The notes: a model not told the origin generated them from the letters alone. A stretch of 64,000 bases of DNA from Novacetimonas pomaceti (GCF_003207955.1 NZ_NOXG01000009.1:34473-98472); one strand, 5' to 3'; counted from the stretch's first letter, positions 43,085-52,096 are shown. Numbers and translations: made by a program.

Positions 43085-43920
43085 CGCGCCCCCGCAACAC
43101 GATGGGACGGGCGCCAGACCAGCAGCATGCCCTCCAGAAAGCGCACGACCTGATCAGAAACAAGGCCAAGCAGGCCATAGATTACCAGCCCGAGAAGAAT
43201 GATATCAGTGCGAAGAAAGTCCTCCGCATCCATCATCATGTGACCGATCCCGCTTTCGGCATTGATCTGTTCCGCCACGACGAGCATCAGCCACGAGATC
43301 CCCACGGCAAACCGCAATCCCACCAGAAGATCCGGCAAAGCCCCGGGAAGGATGACGTCGCGGATCGTCCGCCCCCGTGAAAGACCAAGTGTGCGAACCA
43401 TTTCCAGAAGTTTGGGATCTATGGAACGGATCCCCTTGTAAAGATTGAGGTAGATGGGAAAACTCGCTCCCAGCGCCACAAGGGAGATCTTTGGGGTTTC
43501 CCCGATGCCAAACCAGAGGATGAAAAGCGGCACCAGCGCCAGCGTCGGCAGGGTACGCAGGATCTGCATGGGCGCATCCACGATATCCTCCCCCACGCGC
43601 GAAAGCCCGGACACCAGCCCCAGGCTGACCCCGGCAAAAACCCCGATCGCAAGCCCGCACCCGGCCCGCATCAATGACACCGTGAGGTTGGCCTGCAACG
43701 TGCCATCGCGCGTCAGGGACCAGCCCGTCGCCACGATCCGGGCCGGGGACGCCATCAGGCGCGAGGACAGCAATCCCGCCGAACAGGCCGCCTGCCAGAG
43801 AAGCACAAGCACGACAGGAGAGGCATAGCGTGTCAGGACACCCAGCCTGATGCGCCACAAGGAACGCGCACTCCCCTTGGCCGCTCCTGCGAATGTGGTC
43901 CGAACGAGAGATCCTGACAT
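43081..43920 (-). CDS. ssuC: Sulfonate/nitrate-type ABC transporter permease (SsuC-like)
   Basis: A 279-residue permease with about six membrane segments. The conserved EAA loop is recognisable as RTLGLSRGRTIRDVILPGALPDLLVGLRFAVGISW, with VEDI-like DAPMQILRTLPTLALVPLFILWFGIGE ahead of it, as in SsuC/TauC. A strong AAGGAGAGGCGC ribosome site precedes the ATG; a CTCTCTCC run about 30 bases earlier in the leader could pair with it. First gene of the ssuCB unit. The AT-rich region upstream holds the palindrome shared with the TonB receptor gene. Confidence 0.9.
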   Translation of the reverse strand: MSGSLVRTTFAGAAKGSARSLWRIRLGVLTRYASPVVLVLLWQAACSAGLLSSRLMASPARIVATGWSLTRDGTLQANLTVSLMRAGCGLAIGVFAGVSLGLVSGLSRVGEDIVDAPMQILRTLPTLALVPLFILWFGIGETPKISLVALGASFPIYLNLYKGIRSIDPKLLEMVRTLGLSRGRTIRDVILPGALPDLLVGLRFAVGISWLMLVVAEQINAESGIGHMMMDAEDFLRTDIILLGLVIYGLLGLVSDQVVRFLEGMLLVWRPSHRVAGAR

Positions 43921-43998
43921 GCGCCTCTCCTTTCCTCGTGAATGGGTGTGCTTTGGAGAGAGTCCTTTATTTTATCGTTTTTGAAAGGTAAATAATTT

Positions 43999-44048
43999 TC
44001 TCAACACATTTATGATATTTTTTTCTTATAACTATTTTATATAGTTAT
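43999..44048 (-). promoter_or_regulatory. Palindrome and -35-like element upstream of ssuC
   Basis: ATAACTAT-TTTAT-ATAGTTAT (44028-44048) is a perfect eight-base inverted repeat. Twenty-five bases downstream of its core lies TTGAGA (43999-44004), matching the 24-base spacing from the same palindrome to TTGACT at the TonB receptor promoter. No good -10 hexamer follows at 16-18 bases, which fits an activator-dependent promoter. Confidence 0.55.
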
Positions 44049-44540
44049 TTATGCCCCGCACGGGACTGGATTGATGAACATGATATTTCTGGGAATGGCG
44101 TGCCGCACGCCATGCGACCCTGGCATGATCGTCCTGACCAGATGTTACGCTGGAACGGCAGGGCAGCCAGAACATGTCCGTGGGCATCCATGGTAACTGC
44201 CCCGGTCAGAGGCGACACTGTCAGAATGGCGGTCGGAGTGTCTTGTGTGATTGAAAGCCATACGCAAGACGGCGCACAGGCCGGACGCCCGCGCCTTGAA
44301 GCAGTCATCCGTCGTTTCACAAATACGATTTCCGACAAACCGGCATTCTAGAAAATTAATTATCTGTCATGCCTTATCAGACAATATTATAGCGGATTAT
44401 ATAAATATTCATCATTGATGGTTCGCACCCGGATCGGCCCATCCCATATCTTGGGATAAATCCGTTCATTTGCAGATGTTTTCACTTCCTGATTTTTTCT
44501 GATCATGAAAATGAATTTTTCCTGCGACTTTTTTATTTTG
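44049..44540. other. Intergenic region without a supported gene
   Basis: About 490 bases between the ssuC regulatory region and repeat copy E. Overlapping short frames exist on both strands at 44045-44351, but none has a ribosome site plus recognisable family features. The right part (44360-44540) is AT-rich. Confidence 0.4.
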
Positions 44541-44621
44541 GAGGCTGTTTGAAAATATAGCCCAAGTAATATTATGAAATTATTAAAAGTTTTTGGTGAA
44601 GCTTTTTATAAAAAGCTTCAG
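44541..44621. repeat. Dispersed hairpin repeat (copy E, truncated)
   Basis: GAGGCTGTTTGAAAATATAGCC (in two parts from 44541) and the core AAAAGTTTTTGGTG, then hairpin AAGCTTTTT/AAAAAGCTT ending at about 44621. The second half is missing and the sequence runs straight into the transposase remnant, so the insertion or its decay probably cut the repeat. Confidence 0.65.
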
Positions 44622-44714
44622 AACCTGACCAAAAATAAATTGAGCGATTGCAGTCAGTTATGATTCATGGGTTTGCGACAACCTGATGAGGTCTTGATGA
44701 CCTGAACTGAAATC

Positions 44715-45088
44715 ACCCGCGCACGGTATGAGCGCGACGACCTGAAATATGCCAGTGACCTGCATGATGCGGAAGAAACGGTTGGGTCCTCCCCGGTCCA
44801 TGGACCTGCGGCGTGTCGTCAAGGCTAATCTTTATATTGTCACGACCGGATGCCAGTGGCGGCAACTGCCATGTCATTTTCTACCTTTTACAACCGTGCA
44901 GGGATATTTCTACCGCTGGATCCGTGAAGGGCGATGGGAGGCGCTGAACCATATCCTCGTCGTGCTGTCGTGCGAACAGGACGGCCGTAAAGCAATGTCT
45001 ACTGTCGGCATTATTGACCGCCAGTCGGTGACCGCTGTCACAAGCCTTGTCGGCAATACAGGTTTTGGGATCGACTTCATTCAGCAAA
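44715..45088 (+). pseudogene. Decayed IS5-type transposase with an inverted internal fragment
   Basis: The remnant starts with a frame reading YERDDLKYASDL at about 44727, then loses a short stretch and shifts frame into RKKRLGPPRSMDLRRVV, TTGCQWRQLP, FTTVQGYFYRWIREGRWEAL and VGIIDRQSV (44770-45025). This is the N-terminal half of an IS5-type DDE transposase. From about 45025 to 45087 the complementary strand instead reads NEVDPKTCIADKACDSG, which looks like a later part of the same transposase (usually ADKAYDS). The element therefore seems internally deleted and rearranged, with no intact transposase. It lies between the ABC operon and the LysR gene. Confidence 0.75.
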
Positions 45089-45132
45089 GGTTCTGCCTTG
45101 ATGATATAGGTTCTCTGCCCGAACCTCCGGCT

Positions 45133-46065
45133 TCAGGCCCTTCCCCCACCGGGGTTCTGGAAGACCTGGCGTGAAACACGGAACAGGGTCTCCCTCAGCC
45201 ACCGATGAACCGGGTCCGTGTCACGGCGCGGATGCCACGCCTGAAATGCCTCGACATACGGCAGGGATAGCGGAAACGCGAAGGAGGCCAGTCCCAGCCG
45301 ATCCATTGAAATATGTTGCAGCACAAGGTCGGGCACCGTCAGGATCAGGTCCGTGTGCCGCATGCTTTCGACCATGGCGTGATAATTCGGCACCACCATC
45401 ACGATGCGGCGGGTCAGTCCGTAATGATCCCGCAGGACCCAGTCGATGGGTCCACGGGCCCTGCCGCGGCGTGAGACACTGATATAATCATAAAGCACCA
45501 TGCTCTGCGGCGTGATGGGTTCGGCAAGGATAGGGTGTCCTTTCCGCACAAGCCCGAACATCTGATGGCGGAACAGCGTCTGTCGGCGGATTTCCGGCTT
45601 CATGACGCCTGTCGCCCCTATATACAGATCGACGCTGTTATGACGTAGCGGATCCGACGCCGGATCATCCACCTCCGGCGCGAACAGGATTTCGCATTTC
45701 GGGCATTCGCGCCGCAAGGCATGCAGCAGTGGCAGCCCCAGCGCGGCGACGATCAGGTCATTGGCACGGATGGTAAAGGTGGGGGCCATGTTTGCCAGAT
45801 CGGCCAGAAGCTGGGTTTCCACCAGGCTGTCCGCCGCCCGGACCACGTTCTGCACACGATCAAGGATGCCGGTGGCAAAGGATGACGCCATCATCCGGCG
45901 TCCGGACTGCACAAGGATGGGGTCGGAAAAAACGACCCGCAGCTTGGCGAGATGCCGGCTCATCGCAGGTTCGCTCACCTTCAGGCGCCGCGCGGCGGCG
46001 GAGACGCTTTCTTCTTCGATCAGCACCTGAAGATAGCGCAGCAGGTCAAGATCATATCCTCGCAT
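45133..46065 (-). CDS. LysR family transcriptional regulator
   Basis: About 310 residues. The N-terminal winged helix-turn-helix is clear (LDLLRYLQVLIEEESVSAAARR, LKVSEPAMSRHLAKLR), followed by the two-lobed effector domain beginning near TFTIRANDLIVAALGLPLLHALR. The sequence is of the NodD/PcpR/LeuO-like branch. The ATG at 46065 begins the family motif MRGYDLDLLR; an upstream ATG at 46107 is possible. It is divergent from, and 120 bp away from, the MFS-HlyD-NodT-pirin operon and is therefore its likely regulator. The 3' end abuts the transposase remnant, whose frame runs into it on the other strand. Confidence 0.88.
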   Translation of the reverse strand: MRGYDLDLLRYLQVLIEEESVSAAARRLKVSEPAMSRHLAKLRVVFSDPILVQSGRRMMASSFATGILDRVQNVVRAADSLVETQLLADLANMAPTFTIRANDLIVAALGLPLLHALRRECPKCEILFAPEVDDPASDPLRHNSVDLYIGATGVMKPEIRRQTLFRHQMFGLVRKGHPILAEPITPQSMVLYDYISVSRRGRARGPIDWVLRDHYGLTRRIVMVVPNYHAMVESMRHTDLILTVPDLVLQHISMDRLGLASFAFPLSLPYVEAFQAWHPRRDTDPVHRWLRETLFRVSRQVFQNPGGGRA

Positions 46066-46185
46066 CCTTTCCAATATAGACTTCACTGCGCGCAGGAGCC
46101 AGCACAAACCCTTCCGGAAAGTGGAATCATCTCTTGCCCGAAACGGGGGTGGTCAGACGCCGTCCAATGCTGCTGATACAGGTCC

Positions 46186-47823
46186 ATGACAACCGCTGCC
46201 CCCGCCCCGAAAGATGGCGCGCCGGTGATCCATGCCTCACCCGCGATGCCGTCCTATATCCCGCCATTTGGCCTGCGGACCGTGATGGGCTGCCTGGGCA
46301 TGCTGCTTGCCGTGCATGTCGCGGGATTCAACGAACATGTTACCGAAATCGGGCTGTCCGACATCCGGGGCGCGATGCATATCGGGCACGACGAAGGCAC
46401 GTGGGTCATCGCCATCTACGAAGCATTCAACATCGCCGCCATGGCTTTTACGCCGTGGTTTTACATGACGTTCTCGATCTACCGCTTTTCCATCTTCATG
46501 ACGGCGATGCTGGCGCTGCTTTCCCTTCCCGCGCCGTTCATGCCGGATGTCACGTCGCTGTGTATCCTGCGTGCCTTTCAGGGACTAGCGGGCGGTTGCC
46601 TGCCGCCCGTGCTGATGACCGTCATGCTGAAATACCTTCCCCCACAAATCCGCGTGTTCGGCATCGGCGGCTATGCCATGAGCGCGACCTTCGGCCCGAA
46701 CCTCGGCCTGCCGCTGGAAGCATTCTGGTTTGAACATGTCGGCTGGCACTGGCTTTACTGGGAAATCATCCCCACTGCGGCACTTGCCATCGCCATGATG
46801 GCCTATGGCCTGCCGAAAGACCCGATGCACTTTGAACGGTTCAGGCAGTTCAACTGGTTCGGCATCCTTGTCGGGTTGCCTGCCATCTGCTCATTGGTCA
46901 TCGTGCTGTATCAGGGCGACCGGCTGGACTGGTTCCGCTCCCCCATCATCACGGACCTGACCTTCTGGGGCGGGGCGGCCTTTATCGTCTTTGTCATCAA
47001 CGAGGCATTTCACCCCAGCCCCTATTTCCGCATCCAGTACTGGAAATCGCGCAACATCCAGGCCTCCCTGCTTTCGCTGATCGGCATTCTCGCCATCTGC
47101 GCCATCATGGGCGACATCCCTGCGACCTATCTGGAAGCGGTGCGTGGCTACCGCCCCATTCAGGCGGCCCCGGTGTCGCTGGTCGTTGCCCTGCCGCAGC
47201 TTGTCATGCTGCCGCTGATCGCGGCCATCTGCAACAACCGCAAGGTGGACTGCCGCTTTATTCTGGCTGGCGGTATGCTGTGTCTTGCGGCGTCGGCCTG
47301 GCTGGGCTCATGGCTGACGGTAGACTGGGTGCGGGACAATTTCTACCTGCCCCAGATCCTGCAGGTTTTCGGGCAGCCCATGACCGTCATCCCCACGCTC
47401 ATGCTGGCGACAATGGCGATGGGACCGGCGGACGGCCCCTTCATCTCCGGCATGGTGAACATGCTCAAGGGACTGGCGAATGCGGTCGCCTTTGCGCTGT
47501 TTTCCAGCCTTACCCGCCGGCGGGAGCAGTACCACTCCACCATGCTGCTCGACCATCACGGCACGCACGGCCTTGCGCTGCAGGGCATGGGGGATCCGAT
47601 CGGCCGGCAGCTGTCGGGCACCTCCCCCGACAGCATGCATGTCGCCCGCAATTCGCTTCAGGTCTTTCACACCTATGTCCATGAACAGGCGCTCGTACTC
47701 GCGCTCAATGATTTGTACTACATCCTGATCTGGGTCTGCCTTGGCTATGCCGTCATGAACCTGATCCTGCCACATCGCGTCTATCCGCCACGCGCGCCCT
47801 CCCCCAATGCGCCCGCGCGCTGA
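46186..47823 (+). CDS. DHA2 family MFS drug/proton antiporter (EmrB-like)
   Basis: A 545-residue transporter with about 14 membrane segments, the hallmark of the DHA2 family. Motifs include EIGLSDIRGAMHIGHDEGTW, ILRAFQGLAGGCLPPVLMTVML and GYAMSATFGPNLGLPLEA. It would move toxic compounds across the inner membrane as part of a tripartite pump with the HlyD adaptor and NodT-type outer membrane factor encoded directly downstream (17-bp gap to the adaptor gene). An AGG-containing ribosome site sits just before the ATG. The divergent LysR gene suggests inducible expression. Confidence 0.9.
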   Translation: MTTAAPAPKDGAPVIHASPAMPSYIPPFGLRTVMGCLGMLLAVHVAGFNEHVTEIGLSDIRGAMHIGHDEGTWVIAIYEAFNIAAMAFTPWFYMTFSIYRFSIFMTAMLALLSLPAPFMPDVTSLCILRAFQGLAGGCLPPVLMTVMLKYLPPQIRVFGIGGYAMSATFGPNLGLPLEAFWFEHVGWHWLYWEIIPTAALAIAMMAYGLPKDPMHFERFRQFNWFGILVGLPAICSLVIVLYQGDRLDWFRSPIITDLTFWGGAAFIVFVINEAFHPSPYFRIQYWKSRNIQASLLSLIGILAICAIMGDIPATYLEAVRGYRPIQAAPVSLVVALPQLVMLPLIAAICNNRKVDCRFILAGGMLCLAASAWLGSWLTVDWVRDNFYLPQILQVFGQPMTVIPTLMLATMAMGPADGPFISGMVNMLKGLANAVAFALFSSLTRRREQYHSTMLLDHHGTHGLALQGMGDPIGRQLSGTSPDSMHVARNSLQVFHTYVHEQALVLALNDLYYILIWVCLGYAVMNLILPHRVYPPRAPSPNAPAR

Positions 47824-47840
47824 ATCCTGGGTATCCCGCC

Positions 47841-48917
47841 ATGATCTATAAAAAACCCCTTCTCTATGCCGGATGCACGGCCGCAGTCCTTGCCTGTGTC
47901 GCATGGGGCGGCGCGCGTCTCGTCAATGGGGATGGCGTCAACCAGTACACCAACGACGCCTATGTCACGGCCGATTTCACAACGGTCGCGCCCAAGGTCG
48001 CCGGACGCATTGACCGTGTGATCGCGCAGGATAACGAACAGGTCCACGCGGGAGAGGAACTCGCCCATATCGAGGATGACGACTATCGCGCCGCACTCGA
48101 CGTGGCAAAGGGCAACGTGCTGGCCGCGCAGGGTGACGTGGCGAACCTGGAGGCGGAGCTTTCCCGGCAGGACGCGGTAATTTCCGAGGCACGGGCCGCC
48201 GTCCTCGCCGATCAGGCCAACCTGCTTTTCGCGCAGCAGAACAGTGCGCGTTACCGGAACCTGTCGGCGGGCGGCGCGGGCACCATCGAACAGAAACAGG
48301 CATCCGAAGCGCATGAAAAGGAAGAACAGGCCGCCATCGCCCGCGACCAGGCCGCCGTGGATGCCGCGATCCGGCAGATTGCCGTCCTGAAGGGACAGCT
48401 GGAACGCGCGCGCGGCGTCCTTTTGCGCATGCAGGGCGACCAGAAACAGGCCAAACTCAATCTATCCTATTGCACCATTCCCGCCCCGGTCAATGGCGTG
48501 GTGGGTGAACGTGGCGTGCGTGTCGGTGCCTATGTTCATCCCGGCACCGGCATCCTTGCCGTGGTGCCGACGCAGGCGGCCTATGTTCTGGCGAATTTTC
48601 AGGAAACCCAGCTGACGAAGGTACAGACGGGACAACGCGCCACCATCTGGGTCGATACGTTTCCCGGCCATCCCCTCAGGGCGCATGTCGACTCCCTCGC
48701 GCCGGCGACAGGCGTGGCCTTCGCGCCGATCCAGCCTGACAACGCCACCGGCAACTTTACCAAGGTGGTACAGCGCATTCCGGTAAAGCTGACATTCGAC
48801 GCGGACCAGCCACTTGCCGCCAAAGTGCGCGTTGGCATGTCGGTGGAAGTCAGCATCGACACCCAATCAAAACCCGAAGGCCCCCATGCCGGAGATGACC
48901 GCTATGTCTGGCGCTAA
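47841..48917 (+). CDS. HlyD/EmrA-type membrane fusion adaptor
   Basis: A 358-residue periplasmic adaptor with one N-terminal membrane anchor (PLLYAGCTAAVLACVAWGG). NQYTNDAYVTADFTTVAPKV begins the lipoyl-like domain (GRIDRVIAQDNEQVHAGEEL), a long alpha-helical hairpin rich in Ala/Glu/Gln spans about 85-205, and the beta-barrel part includes GVVGERGVRVGAYVHPGTGI. It links the DHA2 transporter to the outer membrane factor. Its 3' end overlaps the next gene by 14 bases. Confidence 0.9.
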   Translation: MIYKKPLLYAGCTAAVLACVAWGGARLVNGDGVNQYTNDAYVTADFTTVAPKVAGRIDRVIAQDNEQVHAGEELAHIEDDDYRAALDVAKGNVLAAQGDVANLEAELSRQDAVISEARAAVLADQANLLFAQQNSARYRNLSAGGAGTIEQKQASEAHEKEEQAAIARDQAAVDAAIRQIAVLKGQLERARGVLLRMQGDQKQAKLNLSYCTIPAPVNGVVGERGVRVGAYVHPGTGILAVVPTQAAYVLANFQETQLTKVQTGQRATIWVDTFPGHPLRAHVDSLAPATGVAFAPIQPDNATGNFTKVVQRIPVKLTFDADQPLAAKVRVGMSVEVSIDTQSKPEGPHAGDDRYVWR

Positions 48918-50445
48918 GGCGACGGGACGCGGTCTTGCCGCGTGCCTTGCGCTGGGGGCGCTGGCAGCCTGCACGGTGGGACCTGATTTCCACAAGCCGC
49001 AGGTCAAAAGCGCTGCGACATGGCACGATCCCCTGCCTGCCGCCGAAAGCCGCGTCACGACGGCATCGACCGACCCGGCGTGGTGGAATCTGTTTCATGA
49101 TCCGCTTCTTGCCCGGCTTGAAAACGATGTCGCGCGTTCGAACCTTGACCTGAAGGCGGCGTCATTCCGCCTGGCTGAAAGCACGGCGGAACGGCGCATC
49201 GCCAGCGCGGCCCAGTTTCCCCAGATGCAGGCCAACGCATCCTATGCCCGCGAACGGGCCAGCACGAACGGGCTTCTGGGCCTGCTGGGCACGATGGAGC
49301 GTGAACCGGCCGGCACCATCGCCAGTGGAACGCAGGGTTTTGGTCCTGTCGCCTTTCCCGGCAGCATTGGCAACCCGTCATTCAACCTGCCGCAATACGG
49401 CCTGAATGCGTCGTGGGAGGTCGACCTGTGGGGGCATGTCCGCCGGCAGGTGGAGGCCGCCACCGCCGCCATGCACGCCACGCAGGAAATGCAGCGTGAC
49501 GTGCTGGTCTCCCTTATGGCCGAAACCGCGCAGGATTATATCGACCTGCGCGCCACGCAGTCGCAGATTGCCATTCTGGAACATAATATCGATATCGCCA
49601 GCCACAGCGTCCAGCTGACCCGGCTGCGCTTTGAACAAGGTGCCGCAACGCGACTGGACGTGGCGGAAGCGACGGGGCAGCTGCATAATTTCGAATCCCG
49701 CCTGTCCCCGCTGAAAAGCCAGGAAATCCACCTCCTCAATGCCCTGAGCTTTCTCGTGGCGCGGGAGCCCGGCGCGCTGAATGCGGAACTTGGCAAGGCA
49801 GAAATTGTACCGTCCGTTCCGGATGAAGTGCCGGCGGGCCTTCCCTCGGAACTGGCGGAACGTCGGCCGGACATCCGCATGGCGTCCGAACGCCTGCATG
49901 CCGCGACGGCCAATATCGGTGTCGCGATCGCGGATTTCTTCCCGCGCGTCACCCTTTCCGGCAGTCTGGATGTGCAGGCGCTCCAGTTCAGTGGACTGGG
50001 TTCGTGGGCGTCACGGCAGTATGGCTTTGGCCCGACCGCGACCCTGCCGATTTTCGAGGGTGGGCGCCTGACCGGGCAGCTTCGCCTGCGCAAGGCGCAG
50101 CAGCAGGAGGCGGCGACACTTTTCCAGCGCACGGTCCTCAAGGCATGGGAAGAAATCGACAATGCCATGGCCGCCTTCACCGCCGCCCAGAACCGGCGCG
50201 ACAGGCTGACGGAAGCCGTGCATGAGAACGAGATCGCCGTGCAGACGGCACAGGCCCAGTATGTACAGGGCGCATCCGACTTCCTGAACGTGCTGACCCT
50301 GCAGAACGCGCTGCTCGGCTCCCAGAGCGAACTGGTGAGCGCCACCGGGCAGGTCGCGAATTGCGTGACCCGCCTTTATCGTGCGTTAGGTGGGGGGTGG
50401 GAGAATATCTATCCCGTCCGTAAAAAACCGGGGAAGCACGCATGA
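48904..50445 (+). CDS. NodT-family efflux outer membrane lipoprotein
   Basis: A 513-residue TolC-like channel. The lipoprotein signal is visible (LACLALGALAACTVGPDF, with Cys after LAA), followed by the two OEP repeats (for example SNLDLKAASFRLAESTAERR and ERLHAATANIGVAIADFFP). I chose the ATG at 48904 because GGAG lies nine bases upstream; this start overlaps the adaptor stop. It completes the tripartite pump with the upstream DHA2 and HlyD proteins. Its stop overlaps the start of the pirin-like gene by four bases (ATGA). Confidence 0.9.
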   Translation: MSGAKATGRGLAACLALGALAACTVGPDFHKPQVKSAATWHDPLPAAESRVTTASTDPAWWNLFHDPLLARLENDVARSNLDLKAASFRLAESTAERRIASAAQFPQMQANASYARERASTNGLLGLLGTMEREPAGTIASGTQGFGPVAFPGSIGNPSFNLPQYGLNASWEVDLWGHVRRQVEAATAAMHATQEMQRDVLVSLMAETAQDYIDLRATQSQIAILEHNIDIASHSVQLTRLRFEQGAATRLDVAEATGQLHNFESRLSPLKSQEIHLLNALSFLVAREPGALNAELGKAEIVPSVPDEVPAGLPSELAERRPDIRMASERLHAATANIGVAIADFFPRVTLSGSLDVQALQFSGLGSWASRQYGFGPTATLPIFEGGRLTGQLRLRKAQQQEAATLFQRTVLKAWEEIDNAMAAFTAAQNRRDRLTEAVHENEIAVQTAQAQYVQGASDFLNVLTLQNALLGSQSELVSATGQVANCVTRLYRALGGGWENIYPVRKKPGKHA

Positions 50446-51173
50446 TCACCATCCGCCGCGCCAGCACGCTGGGCACCGCCCATGATGGCGGCGTCACCTT
50501 TCGCTGTCATTTCGACTTTGCCGACTGGCGCTCCGCCGGGCATGCGCATGAAGGGCGGCTGCGCGCGGTCAATCAGGCCACCCTGCCGCCCGGCGCCACC
50601 TGTCGGCTTGGCCCTGAAACCAGCATGGATATCGCGACATGGGTGGCGCAGGGCGATGTCGCCGTTCAGGTGGACCATTTCCCCCATGAACATATCCAGA
50701 CAGGTGGGCTGCACCTGATCAGTACCGGGTCCGGATGTTCGGACCTGCAATGGAAAACGACCGACGCGGCGGCTGCTGTCTTTCAGTTCTGGTTCATGGC
50801 GGATACGCAGGGCGATTTCCCATTCCAGTCAGTCCGCGCCCCCTGTCCGGCCATGGATGACGGTTCATTCCGCATCCTGGCCTCCGGTTTTGCGGAAGAT
50901 GACCCTGAACAGACAGAGATGGTGCGGGATGGGAGCCCCGTCCCCCTCAGCAGCTGTGCCCGCCTGCTGCAGGCCACGCTTCGGGCTGGCGAAGGTGCGG
51001 CCTATCAAACGGACACGGCCCGCGATCTTTATCTGGTCGTTGCCTCAGGGGTCATGCGGATTGGAAACGACGTGCTGATGGCGGGAGACGCGGCCGCGAT
51101 TGAGGGGGAAAATACCCTGACGGTCATCGCGCAGGAAAATGGGATTGTTCTTCTGGTTGATGTCGCAAGATAG
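50442..51173 (+). CDS. Pirin-like bicupin protein lacking the usual metal ligands
   Basis: A 243-residue protein with the pirin/YhaK double-cupin layout: GHAHEGRLRAVNQATLPPGA, IATWVAQGDVAVQVDHF, LHLISTGSGCSDLQWK and VFQFWFMADTQGDFPF. In pirins the N-terminal cupin binds Fe through HxH and HxE-type residues; here those places read ETSMD and SDLQW, so all the usual ligands seem lost. The start overlaps the outer membrane factor stop (ATGA), so it belongs to the efflux operon. In E. coli the pirin YhaK likewise neighbours a LysR regulator, YhaJ. It may sense or scavenge a redox compound exported by the pump; function unproven. Confidence 0.78.
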   Translation: MITIRRASTLGTAHDGGVTFRCHFDFADWRSAGHAHEGRLRAVNQATLPPGATCRLGPETSMDIATWVAQGDVAVQVDHFPHEHIQTGGLHLISTGSGCSDLQWKTTDAAAAVFQFWFMADTQGDFPFQSVRAPCPAMDDGSFRILASGFAEDDPEQTEMVRDGSPVPLSSCARLLQATLRAGEGAAYQTDTARDLYLVVASGVMRIGNDVLMAGDAAAIEGENTLTVIAQENGIVLLVDVAR

Positions 51174-51260
51174 ACAGGTTGATCCTGCTGGCATGCCCGC
51201 GCATTGACGGCTGACATTTCCCTCCGTCACCGGAAGGATATTCCAAAATTCATTTAATTT

Positions 51261-51300
51261 TAAAGACGTTTTTGGTGAAATTTTCCAAAAATCCTCAAGG
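51261..51300. repeat. Degenerate copy of dispersed hairpin repeat (copy F)
   Basis: TAAAGACGTTTTTGGTGAAATTTTCC retains the GTTTTTGGTGAA border of the repeat, but the hairpins are eroded. It lies downstream of the pirin-like gene, in the same kind of position as the better copies. Confidence 0.4.
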
Positions 51301-51400
51301 AAGCTCACATTTGAAAAAACTTCCCAGACACCCCTCGGATTTTGATCTATGCCGGTTTTGCGGTTAAAGAAAAATTCCAACCGGCATGGGAGATCTGGCA

Positions 51401-52096
51401 ATGAGCGATAAAGACAAAAGAAACGATCGCCTTGGCATGACGCGACGAACGGTCATCGCGGCGGGTACCGTGGCGGGCGGCATGGTTCTGGGGGGACAGG
51501 CGCAGGCCCGCGCCCCCGGTCCATGGCGCGGTGGTGTATGGCTCAACAGACCGCGCAAAAGCATCATTACGGCAGATGCCCTCGAAATGACCACCGACAA
51601 AGGTTCTGATTTCTGGCGCGAGACCTTTTACGGTTTTACCCGCGACAGTGGCCATTTTTACGGGATGCACGCACCGTCCCGCTTTACGGCGCAGCTTCGC
51701 ATTCGTGCTGAATATGAAAAGCTGTACGATCAGGCGGGCCTTATGGTCCGGATTGACGAAGAACACTGGGTCAAGGCCGGGATCGAGCTTTCCGATGGGC
51801 GCGCCATGCTCAGCAGCGTCCTGACGGATGGCCGCTCGGACTGGGCAACGGCCCCGTACGAGGGCGATCCCAAAGATTTCTGGATGCGGGCGACCGTCGC
51901 CGATGGCGTGCTGCGGCTGCAGGTATCAGCCGATGGCAGGACATGGCCGCTGGTCCGTCTGGCCCCCTTCCCCCAGGCCGGATCCTATCTGGTCGGCCCG
52001 ATGTGCTGCACACCTGAACGACAGGGACTCAAGGTCCGTTTTTCGGACTGGAAACTTGGCGCGCCGCTTGGCAAGGCGCTGCATGACCTGACATGA
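51401..52096 (+). CDS. Tat-exported DUF1349 family protein
   Basis: A 231-residue protein with a twin-arginine signal (MTRRTVIAAGTVAGGMVLGG, ending AQA). The mature part is a concanavalin-like DUF1349 domain: DFWRETFYGFTRDSGHFYG, DQAGLMVRIDEEHWVKAGIEL, DFWMRATVADGVLRLQVSADG and a C-terminal VGPMCCTPERQGLKVRFSDW. Such domains are thought to bind carbohydrates or similar ligands. GGGAG lies eight bases before the ATG at 51401. The stop overlaps the acetyltransferase start by four bases, so the two are coupled. The function is not established. Confidence 0.83.
   Translation: MSDKDKRNDRLGMTRRTVIAAGTVAGGMVLGGQAQARAPGPWRGGVWLNRPRKSIITADALEMTTDKGSDFWRETFYGFTRDSGHFYGMHAPSRFTAQLRIRAEYEKLYDQAGLMVRIDEEHWVKAGIELSDGRAMLSSVLTDGRSDWATAPYEGDPKDFWMRATVADGVLRLQVSADGRTWPLVRLAPFPQAGSYLVGPMCCTPERQGLKVRFSDWKLGAPLGKALHDLT

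Noticed and set aside
44045..44351. Small genes on either strand downstream of the transposase remnant
   Set aside because: Overlapping short frames without ribosome sites or family resemblance.
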